Positions 35,815-44,503 of a stretch of 64,000 nt of DNA are shown in pieces. The stretch is from Aculops lycopersici (taxonomy: Eukaryota; Arthropoda; Arachnida; Trombidiformes; Eriophyidae): the NCBI GenBank assembly GCA_015350385.1, contig WNKI01000002.1, forward strand, positions 3,360,457 through 3,424,456, written 5' to 3'. Every line of letters begins with the position of its first letter. Position 1 is the stretch's first letter. Made by a program: the position numbers and the translations under genes. The notes below the pieces were generated by a model. That model saw only the letters and a list, made by a program, of their open reading frames with translations, made no database searches and was not told where the DNA came from.

Positions 35815-36773
35815 CTCTTCTTTGCTAGTCGATGTTGATTGCAAACAATCTACTCAACTAGTGGTTGCCTAGCCACCAAGGGAAACAAAACTGCCTCCGT
35901 CGTCATTGTCGTCGTCGTCGTGGCCGCGGCTCACGAGTCTTTTCAGTATCGACAAAAAGTTTGTAGAGTCACATTCAGTCGCAATAGGATTACTATCTTC
36001 ACTACATTCTCCTAGGATTTACCAACTTCATCTCATCATCTCACGTCGTGTTAATTTTTATCGCTTGCAAGCATCTGGAGCACGCAACTCAGGTAAATCA
36101 CCAGCTCTAACGAGCTCGCTAACTAACTACCTGATGCTGATACTGATGCTATTGCTGTTGCTGTTGTTGCGTAGTGTCAGCTGGCTGGCGGCCAGTCAAG
36201 AGGTAGAAAATTCCATCTCAATTGCCATCTAGCTTCAAATTGCTGGCACCTGAGGCTGCAAGAGATTGGCTCGAACTCGAGGCATACGCTCACTTACAAG
36301 CAACGATTAAACACATGGCTCTTGGAATAAGGCATTGTTTTTGCTCTTGATGCGCTCACTCTTCTCGGAGCTGCATGCACTTGTTTCAATCGCCGTCGCC
36401 GCAGCAGTCATTTCATTCGAGCCTGATGGAGGCCAAAAAACGCACGACGGCGGCGTCTCCAAATCTTAGCGACTCGGACCGTTCGAAGCTGACCTCAGAG
36501 CTTGGACTTTTTCAACGTCTGCTCGCTTGCCGAATCGGATAAAGCGGCAACCGAAAGATAACATGAAAGAGAGTGAGTGAGAGAGTAGCTAGTAGTGAGA
36601 TGGAGTCTTGTTTTGGCCGCAATCTTGGAAGTTGAAAACCAAATTCGAGTGCTCATTTGCGGCTACGCTCATTTGATCAGTATAAACGATCACACCACTC
36701 AACATGAGGCGCAGCGGAAACTTGCCAGTATCATGACCAGTTTCAGCGGTCATCTAACTCGACTAAAATCCGA

Positions 36774-36804
36774 TATATATATATATAATTTATATATGAT
36801 ATAT
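36774..36804 (+). repeat. (TA)n-rich run
   Basis: An imperfect run of alternating TA and ATATAT lies in SoxF intron 1. Confidence 0.7.
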
Positions 36805-37476
36805 GGTGCAAAATTAGTCATGCTCCTTGAGCGAATCTCTTTTTGTTGTGGAGAAAGAAGAAGAAGAAGAAGCAACAAGAGTCGTGAACTCGCTAGACTC
36901 TTACGCAATCTAGTTCAACTTTATCCACTAACACTAGCACTCGCACCACTGCCATCACCGAGCTAATTCGTCATCATTAAGTGGCGACGGGTGTTTGTAT
37001 ATGGTGTAGTATCTTAGGCTAGTTAAATCTCACTCAGCTATCACGTGTGATTTAGCCTCGGTGTGTTGAGTGATGAATTTAAATTGGGTACAGAGATATA
37101 AAATTAATTACACATAATATTGTGAACCACCAAAGGAGCAAGCCAACTGATAATTTGCCTTAGCGTGAAAATCTCCATCCATGACGGCGAACATGACTGC
37201 CGCTAATCAACACGAATTCGTCGTATCATCATCACCGCATCAGATTAGATCGCCTCTCAACTTTCCATTGCGAAGTTGTTCTTGTGCAACAAACCCACCG
37301 ACCAACCAACCAACTGGCTGACTGAATGACTCTGATGAGATCTAGCTAATCAATCTTGTTGCTGTCATCTTGATGGCCACTACAACTACTACTGCCTCTG
37401 CTATTTCTGCTGCTTCTGCTGCTGGTGCAATAACTACACCACCAACAACTACTACTAGTACTAGCACAGCTCAAAA

Positions 37477-37695
37477 CTAAACATCTCCATTAGAATCCTT
37501 GAATCTGTGCAAGTATCCTAACCACTCGGTGGATTTGTTCCACTTGCAGTTGTACGCAAGTAGAATGTAAACTCGATAGGAAGCTGCTAATGCGCTAACC
37601 ACAAGCGACGACAAAAACATAAGCCCCAAATTGATGAGCATGTCCTCTTCCATCTCGTGGCTGCTGCTTCCGCTTTTGCTGCTTCCGAACTTCAT
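37477..37695 (-). CDS. Candidate 72-residue single-pass membrane micropeptide
   Basis: The frame starts at ATG 37693-37695, with an in-frame TGA immediately upstream, and ends at TAG 37477-37479. The peptide has a Ser-rich N-terminus (KFGSSKSGSSS), an acidic patch (HEMEED), a hydrophobic helix at about residues 19-48 (LINLGLMFLSSLVVSALAAS), then a basic/aromatic tail (YRVYILLAYNCKWNKSTEW). Charge balance favours a cytoplasmic C-terminus. Composition is balanced and protein-like, unlike most intronic frames here. Against it: the ATG context is weak (T at -3), no canonical polyadenylation signal follows closely, and I do not recognise a family. It lies inside SoxF intron 1, about 0.4 kb downstream of exon 1, on the same strand. 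Confidence 0.42.
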   Translation of the reverse strand: MKFGSSKSGSSSHEMEEDMLINLGLMFLSSLVVSALAASYRVYILLAYNCKWNKSTEWLGYLHRFKDSNGDV

Positions 37696-37810
37696 TCATT
37701 CCACTTAGCCTTAGACTCGTAGTTCATAAACTTCTGGCCTTGGCAACGAGTCGGCGAGCAACAAGTGGTAGCGGCTAGGGTAACTTTATGTCGACATGAT
37801 AGTCGGCACG

Positions 37811-37923
37811 TTGTTTACATTTTGGCGCCAGGAGTTGCGAGAGTCGCCAAGTTTAGACACTTGGCTGAAGTTGTGTGAATTACTGACTGTCTGGCGCCAG
37901 AGGGTAAACAATGCCTGGCGCCA
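37811..37923. promoter_or_regulatory. Inverted repeat with TTGTTTAC and TGGCGCCA motifs
   Basis: The arms 37811-37831 and 37891-37911 are inverted copies matching at 18 of 21 positions. Each arm carries a forkhead-type TTGTTTAC and a palindromic TGGCGCCA, which resembles an E2F core. A third TGGCGCCA is at 37916-37923, and an inner dyad CCAAGT/ACTTGG is at 37847-37864. The element sits 116-228 bp upstream of the micropeptide ATG and about 200 bp inside SoxF intron 1. Transcription-factor identity is inferred from motif only. Confidence 0.45.
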
Positions 37924-38122
37924 ACGAGGACACTTGTCGCAAGCTGGCCACGTAAAGCCAGCCGGCCTAATGAGCCCATCCATTTGGATTAAAATTATTT
38001 ATTGCATTATTGGCAAAGAGAACTTTCTTGCTCTCGAGGTTCACTCTCTTCATTGATAAATAACAAATAGGAATAAAAATTACCAATCAAACTGGAAAAA
38101 AGTGAAAAGGAAAGTAACTTAC

Positions 38123-38586
38123 CTAGCATCTTGCTTAGATCTGCGTTGTGCAAATCGGGATTCTCGTCGGCCAGCCGCTTGCGCTCCGCCTTTGCCCAGA
38201 CCATGAACGCATTCATTGGCCTCCTGATTCGGTGGACAGCGGGAACCACGGCGTTGCCGTGATGCGGATGATGGTTGTGAGGGTGGCCATGAAGCTGGGG
38301 CATTAATGAATTCAATTGCATTATTTGAGGCGCGCCCATTTGCTGCTGCTGGAGGCCCATCTGTTGCTGCACAATCACCGATCTGCTATCCGGCACTTGG
38401 AGGACTTGCGCTTGGTGTTGGTTTTGCGTATGCTGGTGCTGTGGTTGTTGCTGCTGGATGGCTTGTGGCTGATTATAGTTGACAGTTTGGTTGCTGCTGT
38501 TGTTGTTGTTGCTATTAATGGTAGTGGTGGTGTTATTGTGCTGTGGTTGCTGTTGCGAGTGCTGGTCAGTGTTGTAGGCGACTATC

Positions 38587-38620
<34 letters not shown>

Positions 38621-38816
38621 GCTGATGATGATGATGATGCTGCTGCTGCAATTGCGGCGCCTGCACCTGAGCTATAGGCGAGTGATAATTGATCATTGCG
38701 GCGCCAGGTGAATATTGCTGCTGATGTTGTTGATTATTGTGATGATATTGATGATGACTAATAGTTGAATTATTGATATTATCATTATTGATATTAGTAT
38801 TGCTCATTGGATCCAT
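38123..38816 (-). CDS. SoxF: SoxF transcription factor, exon 1 (N-terminus and start of HMG box)
   Basis: The exon begins at ATG 38814-38816 (context CCAAAATGG); the frame continues upstream only through non-ATG codons. It encodes about 190 residues of Gln/His/Asn-rich sequence, including a run of 13 Gln. The start of the HMG box follows: HRIRRPMNAFMVWAKAERKR then LADENPDLHNADLSKMLG. The exon ends G|GTAAGT at 38122, phase 1. Joined to exons 2 and 3, the box reads as SoxF (HNADLSKMLGKRWRGLTLQ, RLRVQHMQDYPNYKYRPRRR). This is the group of vertebrate Sox7/17/18 and insect Sox15: sequence-specific DNA-bending factors binding ACAAT-type sites. The predicted protein has 1276 residues. Confidence 0.93.
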
Positions 38817-39261
38817 TTTGGACACAAGACGCAATGGTGTTAGGGTGCATTAGTGACTTGTGTTCGCTCTTTCGCCGAAAGAATAAAATTGAAGCGCATT
38901 TGTTCACTCGCTCGTTCGCTCTGCTCGCCATTCGAATGCAACGCGCGCCTACTTTGAGCAAAGGGATTCGCTGCAACTCGTCTATTCGCAAACTTCCAAT
39001 GCACTTAAACTCGAATGCAACGCAACTCTCGGCTCGACGAGGCACCTTGATGCCGCCGCTACTGTTGCTTCATTGCGACGCATGCGCTATGACTAACTTG
39101 CTTCGTGAACCGCTCGCCTGAGCTAGCGCCATCTCGCGGTTGGAAAGAAGCTCCTGAGACGGGACCCCAATCTTGGCCTTGGCGCTCGCAGATGCATTTT
39201 AAGCTCAAATATATGCAAAATTTCCACTGGATCGTTATACCTAACCGCAATCCTTGACACT

Positions 39262-39269
39262 ATGCAAAT
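39262..39269 (+). promoter_or_regulatory. Octamer motif ATGCAAAT (possible POU-factor site)
   Basis: This is an exact match to the canonical POU octamer, about 450 bp upstream of the SoxF ATG. Short motifs occur by chance, so the functional call is weak. Confidence 0.2.
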
Positions 39270-40451
39270 GAAGTTGATATATCTCGAAAATCAGCCAGAA
39301 TATCAACAAAAGTAGCAATCGAGACCAATATTTGTGCCGAGATTCGTCAAATTTTAACAAGAACTATGAGATCTCCCGAAAAACACTCAAATGATGCGTA
39401 GGCTCGATATTGAGCAACTTCGCATCCCTCAACAGTGGATTCATTTGCAAAGGCGATCTATTGAGGCTCCCATGTTTGATCGTCAATCGTATTTGCGCTT
39501 AAAAACTGGAAGTTTCCGAATATCTGAGGTGCTCAGATTATGCTCCGAGCTGATGGAAACTCGTGGCAAAGATTTGGTGAAAAGATCCCATGAGGTCTAG
39601 ATATGGTTGACATTTATAGCATAAAAGTTGATTATCATGTCGACGATCATAAAATTTCAACCATCCATTTCCTTGATATCAAAAAAAACACTCTGATGGA
39701 CACCCTCACTTTCGGTCTAAAGGTGACCATTAGAATCAGCCTAAACCCTCTGAAGCTGAGCTGATTGTGGCCTCATTTGCCGACTTCCGGACCCGCGGAC
39801 GCATTCTGGGCGATGTGCGATGCAACTTTCTTTACTTAATTTCTCGGCTCACTTTGGACGTTAATTATGGTGAAAAAACTTTTTAGAAAACATTTGTATC
39901 TCGAGAACTATTGACGATAGCATGATGCCGATGCAACCGGATGCTCAGAATTCGATTTCTGAGGCGCTTGCATGTGTTGTTTTTAGTGTATCTTGCATAA
40001 CTTTTGCAATATAAGTGACATTTAGAAACGGTTTTTTGCGTTATGTTCAGGTCAACTCGACGGATCGATTCTAAATGCATGGTACCCTGTTGTCATTTCT
40101 GAAGTAGCTCCCACTTAATTCAGGTCGCTAGGTGTTCAGGGGATCCTGGCGCTGTCAAGATGTTCAGGAGAAGCCATTTTTTGTGGGTATTGCGCAGATC
40201 GGGATGGAAAGTGGAAAAACTATGAGTTTTGGATTGAGAAAACTCCGAAATCTTAGGAAATCCAAAAAACCCGAAATCAAATCTAAATGTATAACTTCCG
40301 AACGAGATGTGATATCGGGGTGCGGTTTCTGGTGCAAAAATGAATCTAACAGCATATCTATCTTGTCATTCTAAACCATTTCCAAGCACAAAGAGTCTGA
40401 CTTTGAGCTCAGACGGAATCGCAAATGATGATTAATTTACAATTATTCACA

Positions 40452-40457
40452 TTTATT
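40452..40457 (-). terminator. AATAAA polyadenylation signal for the SLC41 gene
   Basis: This minus-strand AATAAA is 39 nt past the SLC41 stop codon at 40496-40498 and suggests a very short 3' UTR. Confidence 0.55.
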
Positions 40458-40495
40458 GTCAGTTTTATATACATGGAATACGACAAACAATCGAG

Positions 40496-41160
40496 TCAAG
40501 TTGCATTCGGATCACCTATACCAGCTAACAGAGCGAAGGCTCCAGCTAGACACAGGGTTCCGGTTAGATCGGCTAAGGCCATGAGCAGAGATATGCCAAA
40601 TACGTCGGGGTCAAACTGGCGGCTCATCAATAATGTCATCAATGGTTCGCAGATAGTTAGCAGGATAAACACCTGAATTAGACACAGGCCAATATAAATG
40701 GAATAGAATTGCCAGGTAATCACTATATGTGTTGACGGCGAGACCAACATGATGATAAAGAAATAGAGGGTATGCGCCGGCACCATCATGATTAGGAGTA
40801 GTCTTGCAGCTATGGCATTTGGTGACGAGTTTAGGAATGACCAAAGCAATGTTTTGATTGGTTTCGTAATGATCTTGACCAGCTCGCTGATTCTGAACTT
40901 AGATTTCACCCTATCCTCTATGACCACAGGTTCAGTAAACGAGACCATGGAGCCCAAGACTTTGGGTTTTTTGTCTTGAGTAATGCTATCAGCCTCCTTA
41001 CTGATGGATACCGTAGACATTTTCCTCAAAGCAGAGCACCACAACCAAGTGGACACGCGACTAGCTTGGACGGCTATTAAATTTGCACCAAATCCATTTA
41101 CAACAGGTTGGTACAAGGCGATCAGGTGGAACCTATCTATGAACGTGGACAGCACGGCAC
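40496..41160 (-). CDS. SLC41-type Mg2+ transporter, exon 2 (second MgtE-like repeat)
   Basis: After the acceptor TCAACAG, the exon completes the split Gly codon and reads GAVLSTFIDRFHLIALYQPV, VNGFGANLIAVQASRVST. This matches the second conserved pore motif of SLC41 (PVINGIGGNLVAIQASRIST). Further membrane segments follow (LLLIMMVPAHTLYFFIIMLV, IYIGLCLIQVFILLTI). The family-typical C-terminus is DPDVFGISLLMALADLTGT. The stop is TGA at 40496-40498. Confidence 0.92.
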
Positions 41161-41251
41161 CTGTTGAGTCAAGGTTATGTATCGGTCAGTTAGGGAAATT
41201 GATTTTGATTGTAACTGTGGAATAGGTGTTGTGTGAATATGAGACACTTAC
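41161..41251 (-). other. Intron of the SLC41 gene (91 bp)
   Basis: The donor TCAG|GTAAGT and the acceptor TCAACAG|GT bound a 91-bp intron that splits a Gly codon in phase 1. It is similar in size to the 97-bp intron of the guanylate cyclase gene. Reading through would terminate before the second transport repeat. Confidence 0.88.
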
Positions 41252-42980
41252 CTGAGCCCATTGATATGCAAATACTTGCTAACATCGGGGGAAGCGAGGA
41301 TATCGCAATATGATTAGTTTCCTCGAACTTGTGAGCGGCATAGATTAAAAGAGGCCAAGCTGATAAAACTGATACAATTATCAACACAGGCCAAAATAAG
41401 TCGTCCTTCTCTCTTAAGTTGAACATCCAATTGCATATGAGGCCATAGGTGAGAACACAGGTTACGTCGCCATAAAGAGCCGCCACCAATGTTGACAAAT
41501 TATCAGGATTTACCTGGACGTAGCGAGCCAGTGATACAGCTAATGACATTACTATACACGCTGTCATTACTAAAAGGACAGAGGTCGCTAAGGCACTAGC
41601 AAGGACGACTAAAAGTGAGATTTCCAGCATTGAACTGTTGCCGGCGTGAATTTTGTTATGCCCAATCAGCATCTCACAGCCTATTGATATAATAGCGGCA
41701 AAGATGCTCAATCCAATGGCTTGGCCCAGGGTAAGAACAAGATTCGAGAAGAAGGCTCGCCGCTTCTGATTTGAGGTTTCCAATAAATTCAAGTTGGACA
41801 ATGTTGACAAGCGAGATGCAAGTGTCATCTCGATGTTGCCTTTGAGACCAATGAAAGGTGGTAATAATATGAAGAAAATCGGCACAGAGTGGAAGGATCT
41901 CCATTCTGAAACCCAGTTCAGGATTAATCCTGCGCTCATGTTTCCAAAACCTGCCAAGATAAATGGAATACAAACTTGCATTATTATAATGAGCTTAGTC
42001 TCGCTCATTGGATCAATTGGTTTCTTGTTGTTTTTTAAATCGGCACTGCTGCTACTACTTCCGCTACGATTCTGCGATCCAGATCGCTGGCTACTGGCTG
42101 ACATGTAGCTGTACAACGACAACTCAGAGCCTGTTCGTCTCAACACCCGACTCGCTTGGCTAACTCGGCCAGCCGCCATTCGAGCCCTAATATCTTGGGC
42201 CTTCGATTGTTGCATCGCATCCTGTTGTGGCGGTCTATAGAATTGTTGAGGCAACGAACGGCCACTCTTATCTGATTTGCTAAAGTCATGGCGTTCAAAT
42301 GAACTGGTCAAATCGATAGAAGCCAAGGTGGACTCGATGCTCGACTTGCTGGTGAAGTGTTGGCGAGCTTGTTGCGCGTAGACAGATGGCGCCAGCTGCT
42401 TCCTCTGCAAATGATCGACCTTTTGTCCTTGCCGTTCTTGTTGTTTCTCACTAGAACTCTTTTCTTGGTGCTCATTCTCAATTGTTATACTGCCAACTGA
42501 GGAGCGGCGACGTTTGTGTTGCTTGTAATTTTGATGCTGCTGATGCTGTTGAAACTTGACGATGCCTTTAGGTTGTGGGCCAATTTCAATGTCGTCTATG
42601 CTTCCAATGTGAAGCGATGATTGTGAGGTGGCCGCATGGTAAGTGTCCGGGAAGAATTCAATGCCAAAGTTACTGTACCTTGAATTTATCGAGCACAAGT
42701 CGTCGCTGAACCCTGGACCCCTAGACGGCGCGCCAAGTATCAAATTTATCAAGCTACTGCGGCGTCGGCCCTTTAAGTTATCGACGAAAGCATCTTTCTC
42801 ACTACGTGGTCTCATAGACAACAATTGTATGTTTCTATTTGATACATTTGATAGTTTTCTAACTTGAAGTTCATTGATCTTGTTGTTGTCGCCACTGGTG
42901 CTACTTAAAGTTGAGCATTTATTTTCTGGCAGGTCGCCAATGTCACCAAAGTCCACTTCCTGGGAGTGGGTTTGACCCAT
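41252..42980 (-). CDS. SLC41-type Mg2+ transporter, exon 1 (disordered N-terminus and first MgtE-like repeat)
   Basis: The exon encodes residues 1-576 of a 797-residue protein; the ATG at 42978-42980 has a good context (CAAAATGGG). SLC41 proteins are eukaryotic relatives of bacterial MgtE that move Mg2+ across membranes. Residues 1-325 are a Ser/Gln/Arg-rich probably cytosolic extension, much longer than in human SLC41A1 (about 510 residues in all). The protein starts MGQTHS, which fits an N-myristoylation consensus. The transport core begins near residue 325 with KLIIIMQVCIPFILAGFGNM and the signature FIGLKGNIEMTLASRLSTL. Several more helices follow (LVLTLGQAIGLSIFAAIISI, LLVVLASALATSVLLVMTAC). 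Direction and coupling ion cannot be told from sequence. Confidence 0.92.
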
Positions 42981-44479
42981 TTTGGTTTGTTGATTGCCGA
43001 TTAGTGTGGAAGTTGAAAATTGAATAGATTTATGGAGTAGAACTCGGCTAACTCCAGCGATAGTCCATCTGACTACTGGCTGATAACTCTCTACACTGTT
43101 ATTACCACAAAGAGATTGAACTCAATGTCATAACTCAATGTTATGTTATGCTATGCTAGTCGCATACTCATGATGTAATCATAATCACGACGCGATGCCA
43201 GACATAATACAGTTGCTTAAACACTTCAGCATTCTGAATGCAATTAGATTCAGCTGGAAACAGTTTGTGAGAAAAGGTGGCTGTGTGGTTGTATTCAGAC
43301 ACCTGAGACTTGGGCAGACAGTGAGGTTTCATGTGACAGGTGTTGGCATCTGTTGAAGTGCTTAGCGATGCTCAGTTAGTGTTTCTCAGATAAATATTGT
43401 TACATCTGAGTTAAATAGAAACAAGCAAACAAACAAATAGACTCGCTTCCCCTTCTCTCGGGTTCTTCTGTCAGTAAGCTCGAAAACTACAGTCATGGGG
43501 AGTGAATGTCTAGCTGTTGGAATTTTTATGACAAACTCCTTCACCTACCCTTTGGCCTCTAGCTGCTAAATAGTATATGACTGTCTATATTTACTAATCA
43601 AATCTGTTGATTTAACACAAACTGTAAGAAGCCCACTAGCCAACTTGACATAAGTGCGTTGGGGCTCCATGGATAATTAAATCAAGTTTAGTTACTTTCA
43701 ACAGCAGTAATTGAGTTTGACCTCTTTAAGTCGTCCCTTGATCGTCATGGTTAAGAGTGCCTTGTCGATGCCTGTGGGTTTATGCGACTAGCTAATCAAC
43801 ATAACCAATGATGTCGGCGTGACCGGAGTTAGTAAGAGCCGCCGGCTACCCAACCACCGACCTCTTCAAGATTCCACCTTGAGGCTAGAAGTTGCTCATG
43901 CTGCTGCTACTGCTGTCGCTGCTTTTACCAGAGTGGGAGTAGGGTTGAGATGGGCAAATAACATGGCCGGCCGATTGTAACTGCCAACGGAGACTGCTAA
44001 ACTTTAGGTAACTCTTGCAACCACGTACTCTTTAGTTTCAACCTCAAAACGACGCCAACATCTTATCGAACGTCCAACGAGGAGTGTGGGTTGGAAAAGG
44101 AAATGAAAGAAAAGGATTACTTTGAGAGGGTTTCATAGCCGAGGGGCGATTTGAATGACGTCTGCTAACTCGTTCGCTTGACTGGTGGGCCTTAGTATCC
44201 AAGTAAGCGAGGGGAGATGCCAAGCTAGTGGCCCAGTTATCATTACAATTTCAGGCATCCTAAATGATGCCACTACATGATTGTCTAGCACTTCGAATGT
44301 ATTTCTGAGGATGTAAGTTCTAACTTTTTTGTATGTTTGTTTCTGATATGAGTCTAATTATATCTGTCATTTATGATCACGATTGTTATCATTGTCATTA
44401 TTAGTAGAACTTGGAAAATAAGTTCCCGTTTCATCTTCTGTCCTTGAGGCAGATCATTTCTCAAATCTTTTTCGGGGAA

Positions 44480-44503
44480 CACTTGGAACACGAGTTCCAA
44501 GTG
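44480..44503. repeat. Perfect 10-bp hairpin
   Basis: CACTTGGAAC, the 4-nt loop ACGA, then GTTCCAAGTG form an exact stem-loop in the SLC41-GPCR intergenic region. Confidence 0.65.

Larger units (their letters stand above)
33336..37476. other. SoxF intron 1 segment upstream of the nested gene
   Basis: The first few hundred bases above 33335 are the presumed promoter and 5' UTR of the nested gene. The rest has a (TC)n/(CA)n run at 35788-35814 and a TA-rich run at 36774-36804. No frame has recognisable protein features; the longest are 129 codons at 33833-34222 minus and 123 at 36595-36966 plus. Confidence 0.5.
16369..38122 (-). other. SoxF intron 1 (21.8 kb), containing a nested gene
   Basis: This intron lies between the exon 1 donor (G|GTAAGT at 38122) and the exon 2 acceptor. 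It holds a same-strand nested gene at 30954-33335 and a micropeptide candidate at 37477-37695. 17340-30950 and 33340-37470 contain many simple repeats (CT, CGT/AGC, GAGAG), short palindromes and short frames without protein-like sequence. It may hold SoxF enhancers, but none can be shown from sequence alone. Confidence 0.8.
38817..40495. other. SoxF promoter region and SLC41 downstream region
   Basis: 38817-39250 is the presumed SoxF 5' UTR and promoter. It has a 13-bp direct repeat TCGAATGCAACGC at 38932 and 39011 and an octamer ATGCAAAT at 39262-39269. 39270-40430 has a different texture, with words such as ATATCTCGAAAATC and TATCTCGAGAACTATTG, and no open frame of interest. It may be an unclassified old repeat. 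Confidence 0.4.

Noticed and set aside
37373..37480. 35-residue Thr/Ala/Ser-rich plus-strand frame starting ATGGCCACT
   Set aside because: It is made of ACT/GCT trinucleotide-like sequence and overlaps the end of the opposite-strand micropeptide candidate. It is more likely a simple repeat.
38817..38834. Upstream extension of SoxF exon 1
   Set aside because: The frame extends only through a TTG; the first ATG is at 38814-38816 and has a good context.
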